Shown here in pieces: positions 17,637 to 25,903 of a stretch of DNA of 64,000 bases. This DNA comes from DASUAO01 sp035763745 (GTDB lineage Bacteria > Actinomycetota > Acidimicrobiia > IMCC26256 > PALSA-555): the NCBI GenBank assembly GCA_035763745.1, contig DASUAO010000021.1, positions 62,001 through 126,000 on the forward strand. The letters run 5' to 3'. A model generated the notes under the pieces. The model made no database searches. It was not told the origin of the DNA and worked only from the letters and a program-made list of their open reading frames with translations. Numbering within the stretch: position 1 is the stretch's first letter; each line of letters opens with the position of its first letter. The position numbers were made by a program, and so were the translations under genes.

Positions 17637-19334
17637 TCACGGGGAGGCTTCGGGCTGATCGGGTGGGCCGGGCGTTCGCTGCGTGACCCACGCGACCGCG
17701 TCGCGGTATGCCCGCTCGACGGTCCTGCCGAGCCACTCATCCGACCGGTAGATGTTGTCGCCCCCGATCGTCTCCGCGACTCCCGTGGCGAGGAGCTGGT
17801 CGTGGACCCGATCGCTGTCGGACACCAGCACGAGCTTGCTCCCGACGGCGCTCAGCGACGTCGCGTACCGGGCCAGCACGTCGATGAAAGTGGCGCCGAC
17901 GTCGCTGCGTCCTCGCAGCCGTAGGATCACGACCGAGCTCCGCGATCCCTCGGTGATGGTGGGGAGCTGCTGTTCGAACACGGGCGCTGCGGCGAAGAAG
18001 AGGCTCCCGTAGGGCTGGAGGACCACGACCTCGCTCGGACCGACTTCCGCCGGTGGATCGACCTCGCGTACCCGACCGGACTCGTCGACGACGAGACGGC
18101 GCGTTGTCAGCTGGTTCGACTGACGGACGACGTACAGGATGAGCGAGATCCCGACCCCGACCAGCACCGCGTACTGCAACGGGATCAGCATCGTGAGCAC
18201 GGCGGTCACCACCACGACGGTGGCTTGGACCGTGCCGGTCTTCGCGACCGACACCATTTCGGTCGGCTTGACCGTTCGCATGCCCACGACGATCAGCAAT
18301 CCCGCGAGCGCCGGCATGGCGATGTACCCGACGGCGCCTGCCAACACGAGGACGATGGCTGCCATGACCACGCCGGCGATCAGGAGCGCACGACGGGTCT
18401 TCGCGCCCGCGGCCACGACCAACGAGCTGGCCGACATCGAGCCGCCGACCGGCATGCCTCGGAACAGACCCGCCGCGACATTGGCGGCTCCCTGCCCGAT
18501 GAAGTCCCGCGAGGCGTCGGCCCTCGTACCGTCTGGGTTGGGGAACCCCGCCGAGACGGCCGCGCCCTGGACGAGCCCGACGAATGCCAGCGAGATCGCG
18601 GGGACGAGCAGGGCCGGAATCTCCCGCAGCAAGGGGAGCGTGAACGCCGGCAGCGCGCGCGGGACGGTCGCGAGGTCCCTGATGAGCGCAACGTCGCGGT
18701 CGAGTGCGGTGAACCCTGCAGCCAGTGCGGAGCCGATCACGATCGCGACGACCATGCCGAGTGCGCCGAGTCGGGTCCGCTCCAGCACGAGAATCATCCC
18801 GATCGTCGCCGTCCCCACCGCGACTGTCGGCACGTCGACGCTCGTGACGTGCACGAGGAGGTCCAGTGTCTTGCTGATCCGGTTCGAGCCGGAGGCCTCG
18901 AAGCCGGTGAAGTTCCCGAGCTGTCCCAGCACGATGCTCACGCCGACCGCCGCGATGAACCCCGCCATGACCGAGCTCGAGACGAACCGCAGGACCGACC
19001 CGAGCCTGAGGAGTCCTGCGGCGACCATGACGAGGCCGGTGAGGATCGAGAGCGTGAACAGGGCCCGTCCCTGGTCGGGGCCCGAGTGCAGGGCATCGAC
19101 GTCGGCGACGATGATCGCCATCGCACCGGTCGCCTGGACTGCCATGAACGACGTGCTCGTGACGAGCGCGCCGAAGAAGGTCCCGTACATGTACGCGTAG
19201 AGCCCGGCCACGGGGTTCACGCCGGCGAGCAGCGCGGCCGCGAGCCCATCGGGGACGCTCTCGACGCCGAGGACGAGCCCGGCGACCGCGTCCTCGGACA
19301 GGGACTCCTTCTGGAAGACGGCGCGAAGCCTCAA
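17637..19334 (-). CDS. SulP family inorganic anion transporter with STAS domain
   Basis: A 565-aa SLC26/SulP transporter. The N-terminal signature is intact: DAVAGLVLGVESVPDGLAAALLAGVNPVAGLYAYMYGTFFGAL. About 10-14 TM helices run to residue 400, followed by a cytoplasmic STAS domain (about 425-545; GSLFFAAAPVFEQQLP, SSVVILRLRGRSDVGATFIDVL). Family members move sulfate, bicarbonate or other anions. Its nearness to the sulfatase/FGE genes suggests sulfate (inference). A potential phospho-Ser/Thr site in the STAS loop is replaced by DVGATF. Confidence 0.92.
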   Translation of the reverse strand: MRLRAVFQKESLSEDAVAGLVLGVESVPDGLAAALLAGVNPVAGLYAYMYGTFFGALVTSTSFMAVQATGAMAIIVADVDALHSGPDQGRALFTLSILTGLVMVAAGLLRLGSVLRFVSSSVMAGFIAAVGVSIVLGQLGNFTGFEASGSNRISKTLDLLVHVTSVDVPTVAVGTATIGMILVLERTRLGALGMVVAIVIGSALAAGFTALDRDVALIRDLATVPRALPAFTLPLLREIPALLVPAISLAFVGLVQGAAVSAGFPNPDGTRADASRDFIGQGAANVAAGLFRGMPVGGSMSASSLVVAAGAKTRRALLIAGVVMAAIVLVLAGAVGYIAMPALAGLLIVVGMRTVKPTEMVSVAKTGTVQATVVVVTAVLTMLIPLQYAVLVGVGISLILYVVRQSNQLTTRRLVVDESGRVREVDPPAEVGPSEVVVLQPYGSLFFAAAPVFEQQLPTITEGSRSSVVILRLRGRSDVGATFIDVLARYATSLSAVGSKLVLVSDSDRVHDQLLATGVAETIGGDNIYRSDEWLGRTVERAYRDAVAWVTQRTPGPPDQPEASP

Positions 19335-19377
19335 CTGCTCACAGACGGCTCGGTCGCTGCCAGCGCGGGTGCTCGTG

Positions 19378-19758
19378 CTACGTCGGCGGTTGGTTGGCCC
19401 GCCGCAGGGATGCGATCTTGGTGTCGATCCAGTTCACCACACCGTGCACCACGAGGGCGAAGATCCCGTACATGATGATCGCGAAGAGCACTGCGAAGTC
19501 GATCACCGAGCCCCGGCCGAAGGAGACCGACGGGAAGATCCCCCGGAACGGCTCGAGCACGCGATCCCCGCTGCGATACACCCATTCGGTGAATCCCGCG
19601 GTGGGGTTGGCATTGAACAGCTGCAAGAAGAACGCAGCGACCAGGATGATCAGCGCCAGGACGAAGTAGGCGTACACGAGCCACACCAGGACCTTGGCGA
19701 AGGTCAGTCCCTTGACCGCCGGGTCGTTCTTCGCCCGTGTCTCGTCGAGTGCAGTCAT
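19378..19758 (-). CDS. YggT family membrane protein
   Basis: A 126-aa protein with two strong TM helices (VLVWLVYAYFVLALIILVAAFFLQLF and VIDFAVLFAIIMYGIFALVVHGVVNW) around the YggT-type loop DRVLEPFRGIFPS. ATG 19758 is selected because GAGGAGCCAGGAC precedes it; an upstream in-frame extension to 19815 lacks family sequence. YggT proteins are small membrane proteins of unclear role, sometimes linked to osmotic stress or division. Confidence 0.78.
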   Translation of the reverse strand: MTALDETRAKNDPAVKGLTFAKVLVWLVYAYFVLALIILVAAFFLQLFNANPTAGFTEWVYRSGDRVLEPFRGIFPSVSFGRGSVIDFAVLFAIIMYGIFALVVHGVVNWIDTKIASLRRANQPPT

Positions 19759-19815
19759 GTCCTGGCTCCTCGGCATCGATCGAAGGGCGACAGTACTCGC
19801 GCCAACTGACGCCAC

Positions 19816-20205
19816 TCAGCCTGGATCCAGCGCGTCCAGCCTCGATACATCGGTCGCGGCGGCTGCGACCTCGAACGACGACCCGTCCGAGGTGGTGAGC
19901 AGTCGACCGACCGCGTCCGCGGGCTTGCGGGGCGGCGGGTTGATCACCACCTCCAGGACCCGATCGACCTCGTGGATCGAGGTCCGGAGCAGCGCCACGC
20001 CCCGATTGACCACCAGGACCCCGCGGAGACAGCGGGCGTAGGCAACCGTTCGAGGCCACTTCGACTCGCCCGCGCGGCGGATCGACACCGCGAAGGTGTC
20101 CTCCTGCCCCTTGAGCGCGCGCCGGCTCAGGAAGACCGTCAACAGCGCACCGACGATCAGCCAGATCGGGATGCCGAGCGCACCAGCGAGGACAGCCCAG
20201 ATCAC
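19816..20205 (-). CDS. Single-TM protein, DUF2550-like
   Basis: A 129-aa protein: one N-terminal TM helix (AGALGIPIWLIVGALLTVFL) and a small cytoplasmic beta-rich domain (FAVSIRRAGESKWPRTVAYARCLRGVLVVNRG...) that resembles DUF2550 actinobacterial proteins. The start is GTG 20205, whose bases overlap the TGA of the upstream 60-aa ORF (GTGA), so it belongs to the sulfatase-FGE transcription unit. Family assignment is tentative. Confidence 0.65.
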   Translation of the reverse strand: MIWAVLAGALGIPIWLIVGALLTVFLSRRALKGQEDTFAVSIRRAGESKWPRTVAYARCLRGVLVVNRGVALLRTSIHEVDRVLEVVINPPPRKPADAVGRLLTTSDGSSFEVAAAATDVSRLDALDPG

Positions 20206-20384
20206 AGTTCTTCCATCCTTGGGAAGAGATCGCTGCGTCGGCCAAGCATGTCATCATTCTCGAGTCGGCGAAGGCGAATGGAGGCGGCGGATGCGGTGAG
20301 GTCCACGTCCCCGAGCTCACGATCGGTCCCGACGAGTGCACCGGCGGCTTCGGCTCGGCGCAGGTGACTCTCGTCAGCGATCAC
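20202..20384 (-). CDS. Small hypothetical protein (60 aa) in the sulfatase operon
   Basis: GTG 20384 lies inside the last codons of the FGE gene, and the stop overlaps the start of the next gene. This continuous overlap chain is the main reason to accept it. The sequence (RLRRLENDDMLGRRSDLFPRMEEL at the end) is hydrophilic and helical with no recognised domain. It could be a non-coding linker instead. Confidence 0.4.
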   Translation of the reverse strand: MIADESHLRRAEAAGALVGTDRELGDVDLTASAASIRLRRLENDDMLGRRSDLFPRMEEL

Positions 20385-21354
20385 CGGCTGAACCCGACAC
20401 GCACCGGAACCCGAGATGGCTCATCCCGGTGTCGATCATCTGTGGTCGTCGGGCCGCAGGGCGGTACCGCATGCAGTAGCTGTCGGCGCACAGATGCGAA
20501 CCACCCTTGATCACCTTGCGGGGGATCGGGAACTGCGGCTGCGAGGAATCGAGGCTCTCGCGCTCGTCTCCTCCTCGGGGGTTCTCCGGGACACAGCACG
20601 CCCCGTCGACCGGGGGACTGGCGTACCAGTCGTCGGTCCACTCCCACACGTTGCCCGCCATGTCGTAGAGCCCGAAGCCGTTCGGCGGGAACGACCCGAC
20701 CGGTGATGTGCGGGACCAGCCGCTCTCGCCCGTGCTTCGCCAGGGGAAGTCAGGTCCGTCCCACGTGTTCGCCATGACCCGACCCTCGTGACGGGGCTCG
20801 TCACCCCAGGTGAACTCCGCGCCCTCGAGTCCCCCGCGGGCGGCATACTCCCACTGCGCCTCGGTGGGCAACGCTGCGCCCGACCACGCCGCGTATGTGG
20901 AGGCGTCCTCGAAGGCGACGTGCACGACGGGGTGGCGCTGTCGATCGGTCAGGTCGCTGTGCGGTCCTTCGGGCGCCCGCCACGACGCACCCGGGACCCA
21001 CGTCCACCATTGGCTCATGTGTCGCAGGTCCACCGGGCCCGGCGTCGGCGTGAACACGAGAGATCCCGGGACCAGGTTCTCGGGAGGCGCGTCCGGGAAG
21101 TCGGCGGGGTCGGGTGGCCGTTCCGCGACCGTGACGTATCCGGTCGACTCGACGAACGCACCGAACTGCTCGTTGGTGACTTCGAACCGGTCGATCTCGA
21201 ACGCGTCGACAAGGACTCGACGCGCCGGTGCTTCCTCCGGGTAGTGCACGTCCGAGCCCATGACGAACGACCCGCCCGGCAGGCGGACCATGTCGCTGGA
21301 TGCCGGGTTGCGCGGGCGCTCGGACGAGGACCCGTGCTCAAGCGCTGGGGACAC
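20374..21354 (-). CDS. Formylglycine-generating enzyme (sulfatase-activating)
   Basis: A 326-aa FGE that oxidises a sulfatase active-site cysteine to formylglycine using O2 and copper. Family landmarks in order: MVRLPGGSFVMGS, EVTNEQFGAFVESTGYVT, LPTEAQWEYAARGG, GLYDMAGNVWEWTDDWY, and the C-terminal catalytic segment GGSHLCADSYCMRYRPAARR. The two cysteines in CADSYC match the active-site pair of human and Streptomyces FGE. GTG 21354 overlaps the end of the sulfatase by 17 nt and implies coupling; ATG 21291 is the alternative start. The adjacent CTAGR sulfatase is the obvious substrate. Confidence 0.93.
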   Translation of the reverse strand: MSPALEHGSSSERPRNPASSDMVRLPGGSFVMGSDVHYPEEAPARRVLVDAFEIDRFEVTNEQFGAFVESTGYVTVAERPPDPADFPDAPPENLVPGSLVFTPTPGPVDLRHMSQWWTWVPGASWRAPEGPHSDLTDRQRHPVVHVAFEDASTYAAWSGAALPTEAQWEYAARGGLEGAEFTWGDEPRHEGRVMANTWDGPDFPWRSTGESGWSRTSPVGSFPPNGFGLYDMAGNVWEWTDDWYASPPVDGACCVPENPRGGDERESLDSSQPQFPIPRKVIKGGSHLCADSYCMRYRPAARRPQMIDTGMSHLGFRCVSGSAGDR

Positions 21355-22837
21355 CGGCCTCGAGCTTGGCGACGACTGCCTCCAGATTGAACGCGGCCGG
21401 CTTCTGGGTCGGCGGGAACTCGGCGAGCGTCTCGAGCATCTGCGCGGCATAGGCCTGGGCCGGGACGAGGAGCCAGGCGTGATCGAGCATCCAGTCGTAG
21501 TACGTGTTCGAGGTGATGTCAGCCCGCTCGTACGGGTCGGTGCGCAGGTTGAAGATCTTGGGGACGCGCAGATGGGTGTATGGCTCGGCCCACACGTTCA
21601 GGGTCCCAGGAGCCCGTTGCTCGAGGAACACCAGCTTCCAGTTGTCGAAGCGGAGCGCGGTCAGGTCGCCGTCGTCGGAGACGTAGAAGAAGTGCTTGCG
21701 CGGGCTCTCGTCGACCTCGCCGGTGAGGTACGGGATCTGGTTGTGACCGTCGAGGTGGACCTTGTAGGTCGTCCCGTTCAACTCGACGCCGGCGCGCAGC
21801 TGCTCGGCGATGTCGGGAACCCCGGCCGCGGCGAGGAGCGTCACGAACCAGTCGTTGTGGCTCATCATTCCGTTCAGGACGCGACCCGGCTCGATCCGGC
21901 CCGGCCAGCGCACCATCGCCGGGACCCGGTAGGCGCCCTCCCAATTCGAGTTCTTCTCGTTGCGGAACGGCGTCATCCCGGCATCGGGCCATGAGTTCAT
22001 GTGCGGCCCGTTGTCGGTCGAGTAGACGACGATCGTGTCGTCCGCCAGGCCGAGCTCGTCGAGCGTGTCGAGGAGGCTCCCGACGACGTCGTCGTGGTCG
22101 AGCATGGTGTCGTGGTACTCGGACTGCCAGCGGCCGGCCCGTCCACGGCTCTCGGGCTTGCCGTGGGTGCGGAAGTGCATGTGCGTCGAGTTGAACCAGA
22201 GGAAGAACGGCTTGCCCTCCTCCTTCTGGCGCCTCATGAACTCGACGGCGGCGTCCCTGAACTCCTCGTCGACGGTCTCCATGCGCTTCTTGGTGAGCGG
22301 GCCGGTGTCCTCGATCCTCTGAGAGCCGTCCGCGTTCGCCCATGAGTGCAGCACACCGCGAGGGCCGAAGCGCTCGCGGAAGTTCGGGAAGTCCTCGTCG
22401 CTCGGGTAGTCCCGCAGCTCCGGCTCCTCCTCGGCGTTGAGGTGATAGAGGTTGCCGAAGAACTCGTCGAACCCGTGCGCGGTGGGGAGGAACTCGTCGC
22501 GGTCGCCGAGGTGGTTCTTGCCGAACTGTCCCGTCGCGTAGCCCTGGGCCTTGAGCGCGGTCGCGATGGTCGGGTCCTTGGCGCGCAGCCCGATGTCGGC
22601 GCCCGGCATCCCGACCTTGGTCAGCCCGGTTCGGTAGGGATTCTGCCCGGTGATGAACGCGGCGCGTCCAGCCGTACAGCTCTGCTCGCCGTAGTAATCG
22701 GTGAACCGGACGCCTTCTTCGGCGATGCGGTCGATGTTCGGGGTGCGATACCCCATGACGCCGTCGCTGTAGCACGACAGGTTGCTGAGTCCGATGTCGT
22801 CTCCCCAGATGACCACGATGTTGGGTGTGTCCGGCAT
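21338..22837 (-). CDS. Arylsulfatase, Cys-type
   Basis: A 499-aa alkaline-phosphatase-superfamily sulfatase. The metal site begins VVIWGDDIGLSNLSCYSDG, and the active-site motif C-T-A-G-R in GEQSCTAGRAAFITG provides the cysteine that becomes formylglycine. GQFGKNHLGD and YSTDNGPHMNSWPDAG supply other conserved ligands. No signal peptide is visible, so it acts in the cytoplasm or is exported unconventionally. ATG 22837 starts the family sequence although the frame is open to 23365. It is divergent from the HAD gene across 156 bp. Confidence 0.94.
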   Translation of the reverse strand: MPDTPNIVVIWGDDIGLSNLSCYSDGVMGYRTPNIDRIAEEGVRFTDYYGEQSCTAGRAAFITGQNPYRTGLTKVGMPGADIGLRAKDPTIATALKAQGYATGQFGKNHLGDRDEFLPTAHGFDEFFGNLYHLNAEEEPELRDYPSDEDFPNFRERFGPRGVLHSWANADGSQRIEDTGPLTKKRMETVDEEFRDAAVEFMRRQKEEGKPFFLWFNSTHMHFRTHGKPESRGRAGRWQSEYHDTMLDHDDVVGSLLDTLDELGLADDTIVVYSTDNGPHMNSWPDAGMTPFRNEKNSNWEGAYRVPAMVRWPGRIEPGRVLNGMMSHNDWFVTLLAAAGVPDIAEQLRAGVELNGTTYKVHLDGHNQIPYLTGEVDESPRKHFFYVSDDGDLTALRFDNWKLVFLEQRAPGTLNVWAEPYTHLRVPKIFNLRTDPYERADITSNTYYDWMLDHAWLLVPAQAYAAQMLETLAEFPPTQKPAAFNLEAVVAKLEAGVPSA

Positions 22838-22993
22838 CGTCCCTGAACTCCGTTCCCCGTCGAAAGCGACCATCCGTGCGGCGGCTGGCCAACGTATCGC
22901 ACGGCGATGTGCGACTCCCGATCTCCAGGCTCGTCGTCCAGCCGCTGGTGGAGAATGGACCCCCTCTTCCCTTCCCTTCACGAGGTGTCCACG

Positions 22994-23902
22994 ATGACCG
23001 ACGACACGCTTCCCACCTGGCGACCGGGGCTCGCTCGGGACGCGGTCGGTGGCTTCCTTGCTGCCGCTGAGGACGTCCCTGCGGAGGAGCGGGTCGCGGT
23101 CTTCGACGTCGACGGGACGCTCTGGTGCGAGAAGCCGCGCTACATCCAGCTCGACTTCTTCCTTGCCGAGCTCCAGCGAGCAGTGGCCTCGCACCCGGAG
23201 CTCGAGGAACGCAGTGAGTACCGCGCGCTCCTCGCCGGCGACCAGGTGGCGATCGCTGACATCGGTCTCGTGCCGATCGCCGCGGCCCTCGTCGAGCTCT
23301 GCGAGGGCATGACGCCAGAGGAGTTCGAGGAGCGGGTCCGAGGCTTCTTCGCCGACGCCCGGCATGGAGATCGAGGAGTGTCCATGCGGGAGATGCGATA
23401 CCAGCCGATGCTCGACCTCGTGCGAGCGCTTCGCTCGAAAGGATTCGAGGTGTTCCTGGTCACGGGAGGTGGCACTGAGTTCGTGCGTGCGGTCAGCCGA
23501 TCGCTCTTCGGCGTGCCGCCCGAAGGTGTCGTCGGTTCCCAGGTCGGGTACGAGCTCGTTCGCGTCGACGGTCGTCCACAGCTACGACGCACCGACGAGC
23601 TGTTCGGCGCAGTGAACGAAGGGGCGCCGAAGATCTCGAACATCCAGAGGCTGCTCGGTCGCCGACCGATCTTCGCCGCGGGCAACTCGCCCGGCGACCG
23701 CGAGATGCTGGAGTACGCGACTTCGGGCCGTACCCCCTCCCTCGCGATCCTGGTCGAGCACGATGACGCGGAGCGCGAGTACGCCTACCGCAGCGTGGCC
23801 GGGACGTTCGACTCCGACGAGCCCATCGAGGCGACGGCCGAGCGACTCGGATGGACCTCGGTCAGCATGCGCGACGACTGGGAGACCGTCTTCGCTCGCT
23901 AG
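22994..23902 (+). CDS. HAD superfamily hydrolase
   Basis: A 302-aa HAD-type phosphatase. Motif I is AVFDVDGTLW, with the nucleophile and acid aspartates in DVDGT; motif II is FLVTGGG; motif IV is AAGNSPGDREML. The long alpha-helical insert after motif I is a C1 cap like that of phosphoserine phosphatase relatives. ATG 22994 has GAGGTG upstream. It is divergent from the sulfatase gene and may be co-regulated with it (inference). Its TAG lies in a CTAG shared with the convergent PhyH gene. Confidence 0.88.
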   Translation: MTDDTLPTWRPGLARDAVGGFLAAAEDVPAEERVAVFDVDGTLWCEKPRYIQLDFFLAELQRAVASHPELEERSEYRALLAGDQVAIADIGLVPIAAALVELCEGMTPEEFEERVRGFFADARHGDRGVSMREMRYQPMLDLVRALRSKGFEVFLVTGGGTEFVRAVSRSLFGVPPEGVVGSQVGYELVRVDGRPQLRRTDELFGAVNEGAPKISNIQRLLGRRPIFAAGNSPGDREMLEYATSGRTPSLAILVEHDDAEREYAYRSVAGTFDSDEPIEATAERLGWTSVSMRDDWETVFAR

Positions 23903-24780
23903 AGGTCGCCGCGGCCGAGGAGGTCGACGGGGTCCTGCATACGGACCATGCCGAGGTAGCCGCCACCGCGGGGGATGCTGTCGTGCATGCCGTAGCCGAG
24001 CAGCTCCTGGGCGCGGCGCGGCAGCGTGCACGCGACCCCGGGTGGCACCGAGAGGAGGTTGGCCTCCTCGGTGCGCAACCATCCCAGGCAGTACGAGAGG
24101 TGCGCGCCCCGGCGGGGGACGTCCGTCGAGTTCGCGCCGCCGGCGTGGATGGTTCCACCCGAGTACACGACGGCCGAGCCGGCCGGCATCTCGGCGAACG
24201 CGATCTCGTCGGGTTCGGGCTGGCGGGCGGCCATCTGTTCGGCCGGCGTGAGGTTGCGCTCGGGCCAGCGGTGACTTCCCGGCACGAGTCGGGTCGCGCC
24301 GTTCTCCTTCGTGAAGTCGACGAACGCGATGACCGATGCCACCTGGACCTCGGGATGCGGCTGGGGCAGGTCGCTCCAGACCGCCTCGTCCCTGTGCAGC
24401 CACTGCTCCTCGGCGCCGGGACCACGCTGCAGCAGGTGGCCGAGGTTGAGCTGGTAGCTGGCGCACGAGGGCAAGAGGATGCGGTCACACAGCGCGAGCA
24501 GCAGCGGGTGACACATCACATCGGTGGCGAACGTGGGCGAGATCCCGGGCACGCCCGCGACCTGCTTCGTGCAGGGCCCGTGGAAGGCGGACATGACCTC
24601 GTTGAAGTAGGCCTCGTCGGGATCGGCGGCGGAGACCGCGGCCTCGACCTCGTCGTTGACGCGGTCGACCACGTCGAGGGGGAGCAGCCCTTCGACGATC
24701 GCGGCACCGTCCCGTTCGATGGTGTCGGCGATCTCTGCCGGGTCGGCCGAGGCCGAGAACCGTTCGACCGCTGCGGGCAT
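23899..24780 (-). CDS. Phytanoyl-CoA dioxygenase (PhyH) family protein
   Basis: A 293-aa Fe(II)/2-oxoglutarate dioxygenase. The metal triad is visible as H-R-D in EEQWLHRDEAVW and the distal His in SGGTIHAGGANST; RRGAHLSYCLGW supplies the 2-oxoglutarate arginine. It would hydroxylate an unidentified small molecule. ATG 24780 is supported by a TACGAT box ending 6 nt upstream. It diverges from the selenoprotein gene by only 55 bp, so they may share regulation. Confidence 0.9.
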   Translation of the reverse strand: MPAAVERFSASADPAEIADTIERDGAAIVEGLLPLDVVDRVNDEVEAAVSAADPDEAYFNEVMSAFHGPCTKQVAGVPGISPTFATDVMCHPLLLALCDRILLPSCASYQLNLGHLLQRGPGAEEQWLHRDEAVWSDLPQPHPEVQVASVIAFVDFTKENGATRLVPGSHRWPERNLTPAEQMAARQPEPDEIAFAEMPAGSAVVYSGGTIHAGGANSTDVPRRGAHLSYCLGWLRTEEANLLSVPPGVACTLPRRAQELLGYGMHDSIPRGGGYLGMVRMQDPVDLLGRGDL

Positions 24781-24786
24781 GCGGAG

Positions 24787-24792
24787 ATCGTA
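24787..24792 (-). promoter_or_regulatory. Putative leaderless -10 box for the PhyH gene
   Basis: The minus strand reads TACGAT, then 6 nt, then ATG (24780). Same spacing as other leaderless candidates in this window. Confidence 0.5.
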
Positions 24793-24835
24793 GCGACGGG
24801 CGGCCGAGACCGTTCCGGTGCGCGACCATGGGTCG

Positions 24836-25903
24836 ATGCTCCCGTACGACGATGCCCGCTGGCCGGTGCGCGAGGACCTCGCGACCGCGCACGCCGCGAC
24901 CGTTGTGCACTGGGCCGCGCCGGGTACCTGGTGGACAGCCGAGCAGCGCCTGGCCCTGGTGAGCGAGGCCCGGCGGGCGCGGGCCGCACCGGAGGCCCCC
25001 GCGTGGCACGCGCCCTCGGCCGTCGAGCCGGCTCGGGTCGCGGCGCTCCCGGTCCCGGCGGCCGCGGTCGACGCGGTGTGGCGCATCACCCGGCACCCCG
25101 GGTCGCTCGTCGCGTCCTGGTACGAGTCGATCGTCGGGGAGTCAGGCGTGAGTGTCGAGCAGTACGTGGAGCTGGTCGGCATCGTCGCCGAAGCGGCGAG
25201 CCTCGACTCCTTCGCACGCGCGATCGGCGTGGCACCGCTCGCCCTTCCCGACGCCGCGCCAGGAGCACCGACCCACGCGCGTCCCGACGGCGTCGCGGGG
25301 CACGGACACTGGGTCCCGATCGTCGACGACGGTGGGCCGAACGTGACGAAGGCGTTGAGCCTCGTCCCGGCCGAGACCAGCGCCGTGCGGCGACTCGCCG
25401 AGGCGCAGTACCTCCCGGGCGACGCGCTGATGGGTGACCTGGCCTGGAGTCGCGGGCGCCTCGACCGGATGCAGACCGAGCTCATCGCTGCCAGGACCTC
25501 GGCGCTCAACGAGTGCTTCTACTGAACGACGTCCCACGGGTTGCTGCTCGGTCTGAGCAGCATGGTGCACGAGACCGAGGTCGACGTCGCGACGATCGCC
25601 GGTTCCGATGCCGGTGACGGCGGCGTCGCGTACGGAGCGCTGCTCACCGGCTTCGTCGAGGCCATCCAGAACCGCGACGCGGAGACGCTCGAACAGGCGC
25701 GTAGTCGCGTCGTCGACGCGATGGGTGCCGAGGCGATGATCGACGCCGCCGCGGTGTGCGCGAACTTCCACATGATGACCCGCATCGCCGATGCCACCGG
25801 CACGCCCCTCGACGAGATGAGCGACGCCCCGTCGGAGCAGCTGCGGGCCGACCTCGGCCTCGACGCGCTCGTGAGCGCGCGCCGATCCGTCGGACCCGGC
25901 TGA
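24836..25903 (+). CDS. AhpD-like (alkylhydroperoxidase/CMD fold) selenoprotein, TGA = selenocysteine at codon 230
   Basis: One 355-residue frame with a single in-frame TGA (25523-25525). Residues read E215...C227-F-Y-U230-T-T-S-H234. In Mycobacterium AhpD the catalytic residues are Glu118, Cys130, Cys133 and His137; the spacing here (12, 3, 4) is identical, with selenocysteine replacing the second cysteine. After the TGA the frame continues with normal CMD-fold sequence, ending in VCANFHMMTRIADATGTPLD, a typical helix of this family. Upstream is a longer N-terminal all-helical half. A SECIS-like hairpin follows the TGA. It probably acts as a peroxidase or thiol-disulfide oxidoreductase. Start ATG 24836 is a choice; GTG 24818 is possible. 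The stop overlaps the deaminase ATG. I recall a database family called alkylhydroperoxidase-related (seleno)protein that this likely matches. Confidence 0.9.
25526..25562 (+). promoter_or_regulatory. Bacterial SECIS element downstream of the recoded TGA
   Basis: An 8-bp perfect stem, TGCTGCTC (25542-25549) with GAGCAGCA (25555-25562), closes a five-base loop GGTCT. The loop begins 24 nt after the TGA. The E. coli fdhF SECIS also has a GGUCU apical loop above a short stem, at a similar distance, and SelB recognises the G-U of that loop. The hairpin lies inside the coding region, as bacterial SECIS elements do. Confidence 0.85.

Noticed and set aside
25541..25903. Separate 120-aa ORF after the TGA at 25523
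   Set aside because: It starts with TTG inside the SECIS stem and lacks its own ribosome-binding site; it is the C-terminal part of the selenoprotein.
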